In this document: positions 9,051 to 18,670 of the stretch, in pieces
Position numbering within the stretch: the first letter of the stretch is position 1
Layout: the number at the start of each line of letters is the position of its first letter
Source: Ww85 sp963745765
Lineage (GTDB): Bacteria > Desulfobacterota > Desulfobulbia > Desulfobulbales > Desulfocapsaceae
Length of the DNA stretch: 64,000 nucleotides
NCBI GenBank assembly: GCA_963745765.1
Contig: CAVUYQ010000018.1
Span: 236,583 to 300,582, forward strand
Direction: 5' to 3'
The notes under the pieces: generated by a model
The model's input: the letters and a program-made list of their open reading frames with translations, nothing else
Databases searched by the model: none
Told to the model about the DNA's origin: nothing
Translations under genes and position numbers: made by a program

Positions 9051-10350
9051 ATGTTCTGGGAGAAAGAAAAAGAATGTATGTCACGGGAAGATCTGGAGCA
9101 ACTGCAACTTGAGCGACTCCAGTCAACGCTCTATCGGGTAGGTACGCATGTACCGTTTTACCGGAATAAATTTTCTGAAATGAAGCTCGATTATGAGTCC
9201 TTTGGCTCTCTTGCGGACCTGAGACAGCTGCCGTTCACCAGCAAAGCAGGATCTGCGCGAAAATTATCCGTATGGTCTGTTTGCCGTGCCGCTGAGAGAT
9301 GTGGTGAGAATCCACTCTTCATCCGGAACAACCGGCATGGCGACCGTCGTCGGCTATACCAGGAACGATATCAAAACCTGGTCAAATCTTGTTGCCCGCA
9401 TTCTTACGGCGGCCGGGGTTGGAGCCGATGATGTTATCCAGATTGCTTTCGGCTACGGCCTGTTCACCGGCGGATTTGGTCTGCATTACGGCGCTGAAAT
9501 GCTCGGTGCCTCAGTTATTCCGATTTCATCGGGCAACACGCGGCGCCAGATTCAGATCATGCAGGATTTCAAAACTACAGCACTGGTCTGTACCCCTTCC
9601 TATGCCCTGAAGATAGCTGATGTGATGATGGATGTGGGTATTAATCCGAGTGGTTTGTCGCTGAAATACGGCCTGTTTGGTGCCGAGCCCTGGTCGGAGA
9701 GTATGCGGCGGGAGATTAATGACCGGCTTGGTATCGTGGCAACGGACAATTATGGCCTGTCAGAGGTCATGGGGCCGGGCGTTGCCGGTGAATGCCTGGA
9801 ATGCAATGGGCTGCATGTGAATGAAGATCATTTCCTCATAGAAATTCTAGATCCCGAGACGCTCCAGCCTGTTGAACCTGGCGAAATTGGCGAGATGGTG
9901 ATTACCACCTTGACCAAGGAGGCATTTCCGGTGATTCGCTATCGAACCCGGGACCTCACACGACTGCTTGCCGAGCCCTGTCCGTGCGGCAGGACCTTTC
10001 ATCGCATCGAGCGGATAACCGGCAGAACCGATGACATGCTGATCATCAAGGGCGTCAATGTTTTTCCGACCCAGATCGAATCGATTCTCTTTGAAATCGA
10101 GGGAATCCAGCCGCATTACAACCTTATTGTGGAGCGCGAGCAGAATGAAGATAAAGTCACCGTGATGGTGGAAGTCGTCGAGTCGATCTTTTTTGACGAG
10201 ATGAAGAAACAGCGCACTATGGTCGATATGATCAAGAAACGTCTGGTTGCAGACCTGGGAGTCAGTGTGTCGGTGAAGCTGGTCGAAGAGCGGAGTCTTG
10301 AGCGTTTCAACGGCAAGGGAAGTCGAGTAATTGATAAAAGAGCGTTATAA
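9051..10350 (+). pseudogene. paaK: Second phenylacetate-CoA ligase, single frameshift
   Basis: Paralogue of the ligase at 2346-3656, about 430 aa when repaired, with the same motifs (SSGTTGMATVVGYT, YGLSEVMGPGVAGEC, GRTDDMLIIKGVNVFPTQIE). The N-terminal part (MFWEKEKECMSREDLEQLQL) is read from 9051, behind AAGGA; an in-frame ATG at 9042 is also possible but has poor spacing. The frame breaks at about 9247, where AGCAAAGCAGG must lose one base to give SKQDLRENYPYGLF; the rest is open to 10350. Two arylacetate ligases flanking one transporter suggest different aryl acid specificities, for instance phenylacetate versus indole- or hydroxyphenylacetate (inference). Confidence 0.85.
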
Positions 10351-10380
10351 AAAAAAGTACAGGCAGGAAACAGGAATATT

Positions 10381-11086
10381 ATGCGCAGTAACAACAGAGC
10401 GGCAGATTGTCTGAGACCATATAGCTATTGAACGGGGTATTCAACCGCAGGCCTATGCCTCGTTGCTGATTAAAACCGGTAACACCCAGGTTATCTGCGG
10501 AGTCAGCATGGAGAAAAAAGTTCCCCCGTTCCTGGAAGGGAGTGGAAAAGGCTGGATAACCGCAGAATACGGGATGCTGCCCTGTGCCACCTCCTCGCGC
10601 TATCGTCGGGAAACGAACGGCAGTTCAGGGCGGAGCATGGAAATTCAGCGGCTCATCGGCAGGAGCCTGCGCATGATGATTGATCTCAGATCCATTGAGC
10701 ATTTTACCCTCCGTGTTGATTGCGATGTGCTTAACGCTGACGGGGGCACCCGCACGGCTGCCATCACCGGAGCCGCCCTGGCCGTTAGGGATGCACTCCT
10801 CAGGATGTGTGATGACGGGTTGCTCGGGAAGCCCCCCGCTATCCTTCCGGTAGCCGCTGTTTCCGCAGGCATTGTCGATGGTGTGGTCGTGCTGGATCTG
10901 GACTACGCGGAAGACTCCGGTGCTGATGCCGATGGTAATTTTGTGATGGCTGGAAACGGCAGTTGGATCGAGATTCAGACGACGGCGGAAAGTCAGCCGA
11001 TAGGTGATGATCAATTTCGTATCATGCAGGAATATGCCCGGGCAGGTATTAACGAGCTGCTTGGATTATGGCAATCGGATAGTTGA
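10381..11086 (+). pseudogene. rph: Ribonuclease PH, frameshift in the N-terminus
   Basis: 3'-5' phosphorolytic exoribonuclease that trims tRNA 3' ends. From the ATG at 10381 the frame reads MRSNNRAADCLRP and then breaks at about 10420; removal of one T restores the RNase PH signature (IERG...ASLLIKTGNTQVICGVSME). The body has all family landmarks: GWITAEYGMLPCATSSR, RETNGSSGRSMEIQRLIGRSLR, the phosphate-binding DCDVLNADGGTRTAAITGA and the catalytic DLDYAEDSGADADGNFVM. Repaired length is about 234 aa, usual for the family. The long open frame starting at 10463 lacks the first 27 residues and is not the true start. Confidence 0.88.
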
Positions 11087-11122
11087 AAGGAGCGTGGCAA
11101 CTATTCAAGATACCTTTATCAG

Positions 11123-11902
11123 ATGATACGCGGGACCCGTGAATGGGCGGTGGCGGAAATCAACTGCTGCATCGGATGTCCTCATGGATGTCTGTACTGT
11201 TATGGCCGTACTTCGGCCCTGAACAGGGGACTCATCCATTCCTCCGAAGAGTGGTCGCACAGCCGTATCATTACCGCCGAGGTTGAAAAAAAACATCCTC
11301 TTTACCCGGGACAGGTCATGTTTCCGGCTGCCCATGATATTACCGCGGAGAATATCGAGGCGGCGATCGCTGTTGTCGACAATCTCCTCGTATCGGGTAA
11401 CCGGGTTCTCATTGTTTCAAAACCGTCGCCGGAGTGCATAATTCGGTTGTGTGATAGATTTCATCAAAAGCGTGAGCAGATACTCTTTCGCTTTACGATC
11501 ACCGCCCGCAGTAAGGACATCCTGTTATTCTGGGAACCGGGAGCGCCGACTTACCGGCAGCGACTGCAGGCGCTTTCCCTGGCCCACAGCCGGGGATTCG
11601 CTACCTCGGTGAGCGTAGAGCCGATGCTTGAGATAGGCGATGTTGCGGCACTGGTGGCCGAACTTGATCCGCTGGTGACCCACTCCATCTGGCTCGGCAA
11701 GATGAACCGTATTGGAGCACGGGTCGCCGTTGTTTCTGACCGTGTGGCCGAGGAAGTTGCCCGCATTGAGCGGGAACAGAGTGATGGTGAAATCAGGAAA
11801 CTGTATGGCTTGCTGCGGCGCCATCCATTGATACGCTGGAAGGAATCTATCAAAGAGGTTGTCGGGCTGCCGCTGGCAGACCAGGCGGGACTTGACCGGT
11901 GA
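11123..11902 (+). CDS. Radical SAM protein, SPL-like (DNA photolyase-related) family
   Basis: 259-aa radical SAM enzyme. The cluster motif is CPHGCLYCY (C-x3-C-x2-C, about residues 18-25), preceded by two more cysteines at INCCIGC. The spacing and the AVAEINCCIGCPHGC context resemble spore-photolyase-related radical SAM proteins that lack a full DNA-binding region. The rest is a partial TIM barrel with FRFTITARSKDILLFWEPGAP and SVSVEPMLEIGD, also seen in this group. It starts 36 bases behind rph with no strong ribosome binding site next to the ATG. The substrate is unknown; I make no claim that it repairs DNA. Confidence 0.82.
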   Translation: MIRGTREWAVAEINCCIGCPHGCLYCYGRTSALNRGLIHSSEEWSHSRIITAEVEKKHPLYPGQVMFPAAHDITAENIEAAIAVVDNLLVSGNRVLIVSKPSPECIIRLCDRFHQKREQILFRFTITARSKDILLFWEPGAPTYRQRLQALSLAHSRGFATSVSVEPMLEIGDVAALVAELDPLVTHSIWLGKMNRIGARVAVVSDRVAEEVARIEREQSDGEIRKLYGLLRRHPLIRWKESIKEVVGLPLADQAGLDR

Positions 11903-11920
11903 GAGCATGGAGAGCTTGAA

Positions 11921-12521
11921 ATGAAACGGAAACAATGTGAAATCAGTGATAGGAAGGTGATTGACTCACTGTTGGGCCGGTGCAGGATCGGCAGGATGGC
12001 AACGATCGGGGTTGACGGATATCCCTATATAACGCCGCTGAACTATGTCTATCTTGAAGGTGCCGTATATTTTCATTGTGCCCGGACGGGTGAGAAACTT
12101 GATAATATAGCGCACGATTCCCGGGTCTGTTTTGAGGTGGATATTCCTCTTGCCTATCTCGATCTTGACTATTATGGTGATATTCCCGAAGCCTGCCTGG
12201 TGCATCAATTTTATCATTGTGTCATAATCAGGGGAAAGGCGGAGATTGTTTCCGATATCGATGAGAAAATCAGGGCGCTTAACGGGCTTGTTGCCAGTCA
12301 TGAGTCCCCGGGCCGTGAATTTTGCCGCGATCACCGCTGAAACACCTGCGGTGTCTCTCTGTACGGTTGTGGCAATACGCATGGAAACGATCAGCGCCAA
12401 GAGTGATCTGGCGCAGAATAAGGATCTGCAGACAAAAGAAAAATTAAGTAGTTATTTGAAAAAGCGTGATTTGCCGGGTGATAACGAAGCGGCCCGGCTG
12501 ATCGGGGGGCAGGGTAAGTGA
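11921..12521 (+). pseudogene. Pyridoxamine 5'-phosphate oxidase-like (NimA-type) flavoprotein, one frameshift
   Basis: Split-barrel FMN-binding protein of the nitroimidazole-resistance/PNPOx-like group. Residues 1-130 read in one frame (GRIGRMATIGVDGYPYITPLNYVYLEGAVYFH, the flavin-binding core, then EKLDNIAHDSRVCFEVD). The frame breaks in the T-run at 12320-12323; deleting one T restores EFAAITAETPAVSLCTVVAIRMETISAK, the regular C-terminal strand, and the gene then ends at 12521 overlapping the glyA ATG. Repaired length is about 200 aa, longer than the minimal 150-160 aa because of a charged tail (about residues 160-200). Probably a redox flavoprotein; the natural substrate is unknown. Confidence 0.78.
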
Positions 12522-13807
12522 TGAGCGCGACAACGCCCGATTTTGAAGAGAATGTAAGGGGGATGGTGATGAATGATATCAGGCAGTCAGACCCTGAAAT
12601 ATATGATCTGATCAGGCAGGAAGAGCAGCGACAGTGCGAAAAAATCCGTCTGATTGCCTCTGAAAACTATGTTTCATCGGCAGTGCTGCAGGCTACCGGT
12701 TCGATCCTGACCAACAAGTACTCCGAAGGGTATGCCGGCAGGCGATACTACGAGGGACAGCAGATCATCGACCAGGTTGAACGCATTGCCATTGAGCGGG
12801 CCAAGGACCTTTTCGATGCAGAGCATGTCAACGTGCAGCCCTACTCCGGCTCGCCGGCCAATATTGCCGTTTATCTCGCTTTTCTGAATCCCGGCGACAC
12901 CATCCTGGGAATGGCATTGCCCCATGGCGGACATCTCACCCACGGGGCCAGGGTCAGTATATCCGGCAAGTATTTCAAGGCGGAATCCTATGCACTCAGT
13001 CGTGAGACCGGTCTGCTCGATTACAATGAAATCAGGCATAAAGCCCGCGCCTGCAAACCGAAGATACTCATAGCCGGCCACTCGGCCTATCCGCGTTTTA
13101 TAGACTTTGAACTGTTCCGGGACATTGCCGACGAGGTCGGGGCCTTGCTGATGGTTGATATGGCCCATTTTGCCGGGCTGGTTGCCGGAGGAGCACACCC
13201 TTCGCCGTTGCCCTGGGCGGACGTGGTGACAACGACAACGCACAAGTCCCTGCGCGGGCCACGCGGCGCGGTAATCATGTGCAGGCAGCAGTTTGCCGCG
13301 GCTATTGACAAGGCTGTTTTCCCTGGCCTGCAGGGTGGACCGCACAACAATACGACGGCGGCAATGGCTGTTGCCTTCAGGGAGGCTGCGACCCCGGAAT
13401 TCAAAGAGTACGCCTTCCAGATCGTTGCCAATGCCTCGATACTTGCTGAAACCCTGGTCAAACGAGGCTTTGATTTGATCACCGGCGGAACGGACAACCA
13501 TCTGCTCCTCGTTGATTTGACAAACAAGGAGATTACCGGCAAGGTCGCTGCAAAGGCCCTTGACAGGGCAGGGCTTGTCGTCAACTACAACGCCGTCCCG
13601 TTTGATCCCCGAAAGCCGGACAACCCGAGTGGTATACGACTCGGTACCGCGGCGGTAACGTCACGTGGTTTCAAGGAAACTGAAATGTTTCAGGTGGGCG
13701 AATGGATCAATGCCGTGGTTTCAGAGCCGGATAATGAAATGCTTATCAGCGAAATGGCTAGCCGACATAGCCACTTTCTGCAGGGATTTCCCGCCTCCGG
13801 GTATTAG
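12521..13807 (+). CDS. glyA: Serine hydroxymethyltransferase
   Basis: PLP enzyme interconverting serine and glycine with tetrahydrofolate. Family motifs are clear: LIASENYVSSAVLQATGS near the N-terminus, YAGRRYYEGQ, VNVQPYSGSPANIAVY, and the PLP lysine in VVTTTTHKSLRGPRGA (about residue 240), then GLQGGPHNN. About 428 aa, standard length. The ATG at 12521 overlaps the TGA of the preceding gene; a GTG at 12518 would add one residue. The N-terminus carries about 20 residues before the conserved part, slightly long but normal. It is the last + strand gene before a strand switch. Confidence 0.96.
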   Translation: MSATTPDFEENVRGMVMNDIRQSDPEIYDLIRQEEQRQCEKIRLIASENYVSSAVLQATGSILTNKYSEGYAGRRYYEGQQIIDQVERIAIERAKDLFDAEHVNVQPYSGSPANIAVYLAFLNPGDTILGMALPHGGHLTHGARVSISGKYFKAESYALSRETGLLDYNEIRHKARACKPKILIAGHSAYPRFIDFELFRDIADEVGALLMVDMAHFAGLVAGGAHPSPLPWADVVTTTTHKSLRGPRGAVIMCRQQFAAAIDKAVFPGLQGGPHNNTTAAMAVAFREAATPEFKEYAFQIVANASILAETLVKRGFDLITGGTDNHLLLVDLTNKEITGKVAAKALDRAGLVVNYNAVPFDPRKPDNPSGIRLGTAAVTSRGFKETEMFQVGEWINAVVSEPDNEMLISEMASRHSHFLQGFPASGY

Positions 13808-13809
13808 TA

Positions 13810-14034
13810 TTAGACGGAACGGTTCGAGGAATCCTTGAGACGCTGAATAATGACGAAGGCGAGAGCTGCGCGTTCGTTTCGGGAGAGTTCTTTCTCAAGC
13901 TCTTCAAGCCGGGGTCCGATTTTTGCGGATGCTACCGGATCTTCTTCCACGAGCCGAATGGCCTCCGCCATCTGCTGCTCATTAATGCAGTGTACGGATT
14001 TACCGCCAAGCAGCGGTATCGGGTTAAGAGCCAC
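13810..14034 (-). CDS. Small uncharacterised protein downstream of an IscA-like gene
   Basis: A 74-aa protein starting with GTG at 14034, preceded by AAGGAGG at 8 bases; the longer open frame back to 14109 runs into the IscA-like gene and has no better start. The sequence is soluble and helical, with GKSVHCINEQQMAEAIRLVE near the N-terminus and a charged ELEKELSRNERAALAFVIIQ helix near the C-terminus. The start codon overlaps the 3' end of the IscA-like gene, so the two are probably co-translated. I do not recognise the family; a helper in metal or Fe-S handling is only a guess from the neighbour. Confidence 0.6.
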   Translation of the reverse strand: MALNPIPLLGGKSVHCINEQQMAEAIRLVEEDPVASAKIGPRLEELEKELSRNERAALAFVIIQRLKDSSNRSV

Positions 14035-14386
14035 AAGCGGCTCCTCCTTTTTCAAGCCCGGGAAAACCACTGATAGAAAAACTGGCCCCGCAGCCGCAGG
14101 AAGATTCATTACTGCTGTTATTAAAGCGAAAACCTGCCGAGATGAGATCGTCTGAATAATCGATACTCAGTCCGTGCAGAAAGGGCAGACTGGCGTCATC
14201 GGTCACGATGGTTATACCCCGGTCCCGGTAGACGGTTTTCTCGTCTGCTCTTTTTACCGTATCTATTTCGGCATCGTAGGTCATGCCGGCACACCCTCCG
14301 GAATGGACAACAACCCGGACGAAGGCATCTTCCCCCGCCCCTTGCTGTTGCAGCATCATTCTGGCTTTATCACTGATTGATATCAT
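14024..14386 (-). CDS. IscA/HesB-like iron-sulfur assembly protein
   Basis: A-type Fe-S carrier fold, 120 aa. The three family cysteines are present: VHSGGCAGMTYDAEID (first Cys) and SSCGCGASFSI (Cys-Gly-Cys pair, about residues 94-106). It has a C-terminal extension of about 14 residues (GFPGLEKGGAACGS) with one more cysteine, not typical of canonical IscA, which ends soon after the CGC motif. Encoded opposite to glyA and overlapping by 11 bases the small gene downstream. Acts in the cytoplasm as a cluster carrier or scaffold; the target is unknown. Confidence 0.85.
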   Translation of the reverse strand: MISISDKARMMLQQQGAGEDAFVRVVVHSGGCAGMTYDAEIDTVKRADEKTVYRDRGITIVTDDASLPFLHGLSIDYSDDLISAGFRFNNSSNESSCGCGASFSISGFPGLEKGGAACGS

Positions 14387-14608
14387 TTTCCTGCTATTTC
14401 CTTATCTTGTCTGATTATTTTAAAAACCAGGAAACTTCCCTGGGTCATGTTAATATGCAGCATATCTGCCGCATCTATACAATAGGGTCGTTTTCAGAAA
14501 GGAAAAGGGGGAATAATCGAGGTACCGCCTTTTTCGTGCCGCAACAGGGGCGATGACATCCATCCCCGTTGAAAAGATGTTTAGCCAGGAGTGCTTATTT
14601 GAGCTGCT

Positions 14609-17600
14609 TTATTTTACAAGGGTAAATGGTTTTTCAAGGTATATTTTGTCTTTATACTTTATTTCAGCGGTGCCAGTGCGGTCACCTGGAAGGGGCAGGC
14701 TCTTGATACCAAAAATATCTTTTAGCTCTGCCAACGTGTCAAGTGCCTTTTCAAAATCCAGGTTTGACGCTTGTTCTGCAATCCTGGCCCCTAACTCTGA
14801 ATTTAAATCACCATGGGAAACAAGCAACTGGTTGATTGCCTCGGCTGTATCTTCCGCGGCAGGGTCCATCTCCCTTGCCAGCCGCTGAAATGCTTCCAGA
14901 AGAGCCGCCAATGTTTCCTTGTCAATGGGTCGGGTACTTTTACGTTCCGTTTTCGCGGATAATGATGACATCAGCTTTTCTTTCAGATCATCCACAACTT
15001 TCTGCAAATCACCGGCCAGATCGTTGATCAGCGGGTCTGCGGTATCGGATTGGCCATTTTTCAGCGCTGTTTCGACATGTTGAGCGCTGCCATAAAGTGT
15101 CAGAGCACCAATCCCTCCGGCAACACCTTTGAGGGTATGGGCTGTTCGGTGTGCCACAGTGATGTCGCCACTCGCAATCGCGTCTACAATAAGCTGGTTG
15201 TCGTTGCCATGGTCGGTTACAAAATGTTTCAAAAGATTAATATAGAGGTCGCGATTCCCGCCGGTTCTAGCCAATCCAACCCCGATATCAATACCTTCGA
15301 GATGATCGGGAAGCATTGTTTTCCGGCTCTGAAATTCTTCATGGACTATCTCGGGCTGAAACGATTCTCTTGCAAATGGTGGTATCCACTTAACCAATGT
15401 TTCAAACAGATGCCTGGGCTCGATAGGTTTGGCCACATGATCGTCCATGCCAGCGGCAAGGCAGCGTTCACGATCGCCTGTCATGGCATTGGCCGTCATG
15501 GCAATGATGGGCAACTGTCTTTTTGATGTGTCACTTCGTATAACTTTCGTGGCCTCGTAGCCATCCATTTCAGGCATCTGAATATCCATCAGTATGGCAT
15601 CAAACGCTATTTTTCCAGCCAGTTCGACGGCCTGTTGTCCGTTGCCGGCAATGGTCACCTGCAAACCCGCCTGGGTTAAGAGATCCTTTGCCAAAAGCTG
15701 GTTGATGGTGTTGTCCTCAGCCAGGAGCACATGAGCTCCCTTGATAGTTTCTAACGTCTTGACTTTCCAGTGATCCGAAGATGCTTCACCTCTGTGGAAC
15801 CCTCCTGACTCTCCGAGTGTTTTCACAATGGCATCAAGAAGGTCGGAAGGGGTAACCGGTTTTGTAAGAAATCCCTCTAAACCGGCTTCCTGGGCCTTGC
15901 GCATCATTTCTTCTCTGCCGAGAGCTGTCACCATGATGATGAAGGGGATCTCTATCAGGGACGATGACTTCTTTATCAACTTTGAGGCTTCAATACCATT
16001 CATTCCAGGCATCATGTAATCCATCAGCACCAGGCGAAAGGGATCATCCTGAGGGGCGTTCTCGATTGCTTCCAGAGCTGCCTCCCCGGAATCGACACAG
16101 GTCACCCGGAAAGAAAAGGAGCCTAGGGTTGCTTCGAACATGTCCCTTGTGCTGGCAACATCATCCACTACAAGAACCTTAAATTGTGCCAGATCCACCG
16201 GGAGTAGATATCCGGGCTTTTTTACAGTCTCAGCAACCCGGCCCAGGACAGCGGTAAAATGAAAACTACTTCCCTTACCGGGCTCGCTTTCAACCCAGAT
16301 TCTCCCTTTCATCTCCTGGACCAGATGCTTGGAGATCGATAATCCCAGCCCTGTGCCACCAAACCTGCGGGTAGTTGAGGTATCGGCCTGACTGAACGAT
16401 TGAAAGAGTTTTGCCTGTTGATCAGATGTCATTCCTATCCCTGTGTCCTTGACAATCACCTCAATTTCCACCGTGTCTTTTCTCAATGTAACCGGCTGAA
16501 CCCGCACCACGATTTCTCCGGATTCCGTGAATTTCAATGCGTTGCCGGAAAGGTTGAGCAGTATCTGACCAAACCTCAAAGGATCACCTATTAACTCGAG
16601 CGGTGTTTCCGGGTCGATATCAAAGAGGATTTCAAGGTTTTTTTCCTGGGCCTTTAAGGCAACCATGTTGCTGAGGTTATTCAACACATCATCCAAACGG
16701 AATGGTATGGATTCAAGCTCCAGTCTGCCGGCTTCTATTTTTGAAAAATCAAGAATATCATTTATTATACCCAGCAGTAACTGGGCAGACTGGTGGACTA
16801 TCTGGATGTAATTTCGTTGCTGGGGTTCCAATTGTGTCCCCAAACAGAGGTGACTCATGCCGATGATGGCGTTCATGGGAGTGCGGATCTCGTGGCTCAT
16901 GTTGGCAAGAAACTCGCCCTTAGCGAAATTAGCAGCCTCCGCGATCTCTTTAGACTCCTGCACTGCCTTTTCCATCTGATTGCGCTTGGTGACGTCCAGC
17001 CCAATGGCAAGCAATCCGTTGACATTCCCGTCGATGTCTTTGAGCGTCTTGTCGTGCCATTCAATCTCGCGTTTGCTCCCGTCCTTTGCTACGATGGAAC
17101 TGACTTTGCCCCTCGTCTTGATACCACTCTCGGCTTCTTGGAACTGGGCGCGGATTCTTGTATGGTCACTTGCAGGCAAAAAGATATCGAACCAGTCCTT
17201 ACCCCTGACCTCATCCAAAGAGTATCCAGATATTCCCTCCAGATAAGGGTTGAAACGAACAATTCGACCCTTTGCGTCCAAGACCAATATGATTGCCTGA
17301 GCAGTGTTAACCAAGCTCTCGGCAAAATCCCGCTCGCTCTTCAGCGCGCTTAACGCGGACCTTGCTTCCCGCAATGACATGTCATGCTCTTCACGGGTCG
17401 TCAGTAGCTCGATGGTGGTATCGTTTTCAGGAAAGTCATCGAAGGAGAAATTATCCAGGTCCTCCGGCGTTTTTATATCCGGGTCGGCCAACAGGATGAA
17501 TCCGTCGCGCGAGTGAACCCATTGTCCCTTCAATGGAGTGGGGCAGCCTCCGTTTTTCAGGAGAATATTATACTGCATTCCCATGTTCCTGGTTATTGAT

Positions 17601-17791
17601 GATGGAGATATTTCTTCTCGAGGCTCAATCGGTTCGACTATATCGGAAACCTTGAGGCCCAGAGCATTCCCGGCCCGCCTTAACACCGGATCGCTGGCCC
17701 ATGTGATCGTCAACTGCTCATCCGCAGCTACTATAAAAGACCTGATTTCCTTGATTTGATTGAGATTTATCTCAGCATTGCCATGAGTCAT
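14609..17791 (-). CDS. H-NOX-associated hybrid histidine kinase
   Basis: Soluble multidomain sensor kinase of about 1060 aa. ATG at 17791 is chosen because it overlaps the stop of the H-NOX gene (ATGA); upstream in-frame codons lie within that gene. Domain order: N-terminal H-NOX-associated region (about 1-130), a coiled coil, a PAS domain (about 165-290), HisKA with FLANMSHEIRTPMNAIIG, HATPase with DTGIGM and GGTGLGLSI, two receiver domains (LVVDD...LMDYMMPGMNG and LLAEDN...LMDIQMPEMDG) and a C-terminal HPt with AHTLKGVAGGIGA. No membrane segments are visible, so it is likely cytoplasmic. H-NOX bound to NO is known to control kinases of this kind. No output DNA-binding protein is encoded next to it. 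Confidence 0.92.
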   Translation of the reverse strand: MTHGNAEINLNQIKEIRSFIVAADEQLTITWASDPVLRRAGNALGLKVSDIVEPIEPREEISPSSITRNMGMQYNILLKNGGCPTPLKGQWVHSRDGFILLADPDIKTPEDLDNFSFDDFPENDTTIELLTTREEHDMSLREARSALSALKSERDFAESLVNTAQAIILVLDAKGRIVRFNPYLEGISGYSLDEVRGKDWFDIFLPASDHTRIRAQFQEAESGIKTRGKVSSIVAKDGSKREIEWHDKTLKDIDGNVNGLLAIGLDVTKRNQMEKAVQESKEIAEAANFAKGEFLANMSHEIRTPMNAIIGMSHLCLGTQLEPQQRNYIQIVHQSAQLLLGIINDILDFSKIEAGRLELESIPFRLDDVLNNLSNMVALKAQEKNLEILFDIDPETPLELIGDPLRFGQILLNLSGNALKFTESGEIVVRVQPVTLRKDTVEIEVIVKDTGIGMTSDQQAKLFQSFSQADTSTTRRFGGTGLGLSISKHLVQEMKGRIWVESEPGKGSSFHFTAVLGRVAETVKKPGYLLPVDLAQFKVLVVDDVASTRDMFEATLGSFSFRVTCVDSGEAALEAIENAPQDDPFRLVLMDYMMPGMNGIEASKLIKKSSSLIEIPFIIMVTALGREEMMRKAQEAGLEGFLTKPVTPSDLLDAIVKTLGESGGFHRGEASSDHWKVKTLETIKGAHVLLAEDNTINQLLAKDLLTQAGLQVTIAGNGQQAVELAGKIAFDAILMDIQMPEMDGYEATKVIRSDTSKRQLPIIAMTANAMTGDRERCLAAGMDDHVAKPIEPRHLFETLVKWIPPFARESFQPEIVHEEFQSRKTMLPDHLEGIDIGVGLARTGGNRDLYINLLKHFVTDHGNDNQLIVDAIASGDITVAHRTAHTLKGVAGGIGALTLYGSAQHVETALKNGQSDTADPLINDLAGDLQKVVDDLKEKLMSSLSAKTERKSTRPIDKETLAALLEAFQRLAREMDPAAEDTAEAINQLLVSHGDLNSELGARIAEQASNLDFEKALDTLAELKDIFGIKSLPLPGDRTGTAEIKYKDKIYLEKPFTLVK

Positions 17792-18330
17792 GGGAAGCTT
17801 ACCTCCATGGTGCATTGAGGGTCTCCATGGTCCATGCAGGATATCTCCTTTACCCGGAGTTCCTCGTCGAAATGGATTCCCACGCCCAGGATAAGTCCGC
17901 GCATTACGGCGCACAGTCTTCGGCCTGATCGGTAGTGCATGAGCAGGCGGCCGTCCGGCAACTCTTCGAATGCAAAGATCGGCGGTCTGGCGTTGCGGAT
18001 ATTCTTCGTCACCTGTTTGTGCACTTTGTTCAAGTTTAGCAGAAGCTCCCTTGCAGTCTTTCCGGCCAGCTTGAAAAAAGTTGGGTATGATTCAAATCCT
18101 GTGTTCGAGACCCAAAATTTTCCGAATTCAAATAGAACTGTTTCCAGGGGAAGGCCGGAGACCTGGGAGGCCGCGTTCGCTAGATCCAGTGTCATCTGAT
18201 CTGGATAATCCTCACTGGTCGAAAAAAACGGCTCCTCACACTTCGCTATCTCTTTGACCTTGTCCCACGCTTCTGCGCCGAACTTCGCCTCGACCAGCTC
18301 CTGAATGCCCTTATTAATAACGCCTTTCAT
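17788..18330 (-). CDS. H-NOX (heme nitric oxide/oxygen binding) protein
   Basis: Heme sensor of 180 aa. ATG at 18330 (MKGVINKGIQELVEAKFG, the classical H-NOX start) with AGGAG nine bases upstream; the longer frame to 18348 starts with TTG and is less likely. The heme-ligand histidine is in LLLNLNKVHKQV (about residue 100) and the propionate-binding YxSxR motif is present as HYRSGRR (about residue 130). The C-terminal segment RVKEISCMDHGDPQCTMEV is typical of bacterial forms. A distal-pocket tyrosine cannot be assigned, so NO rather than O2 binding is the default expectation for an anaerobe. Translationally coupled to the hybrid kinase. Confidence 0.95.
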   Translation of the reverse strand: MKGVINKGIQELVEAKFGAEAWDKVKEIAKCEEPFFSTSEDYPDQMTLDLANAASQVSGLPLETVLFEFGKFWVSNTGFESYPTFFKLAGKTARELLLNLNKVHKQVTKNIRNARPPIFAFEELPDGRLLMHYRSGRRLCAVMRGLILGVGIHFDEELRVKEISCMDHGDPQCTMEVSFP

Positions 18331-18670
18331 GATTATTGACTCCTGCAACGAATAATTTTCAGCCAGAATAAATATACACCTTGTCTGACAATGTTTGAAA
18401 CAACAATACGTGTATTAGTCATAAGGGTACCTTACAAAAGCGATTGGCTAGCATCTGTTTACCCCGACACTATCAAACGATAGCAGCGAAAATACTGGCC
18501 GAAAGCAGGGCCTTATCCACGAGGGGTGGGGCTGATAGAGGTTGGGGTATATCAATGAGCCGACGAACAGAAATGGCATACAGGGCGAGGCCTCCGGGTG
18601 AGTCAGAACAATATGACTAATCCCTGGGCTTGACCATGTAAGGTAAATGCCGCGGTTTCTGACCTGTTTT
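18331..18670 (-). other. Gap between chrA and H-NOX genes
   Basis: About 340 bases without a supported gene. It should hold the promoter of the H-NOX/kinase pair, read leftwards from about 18400, but I see no convincing -35/-10 pair or sigma-54 site. Open frames here are short and without homology. Confidence 0.3.
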
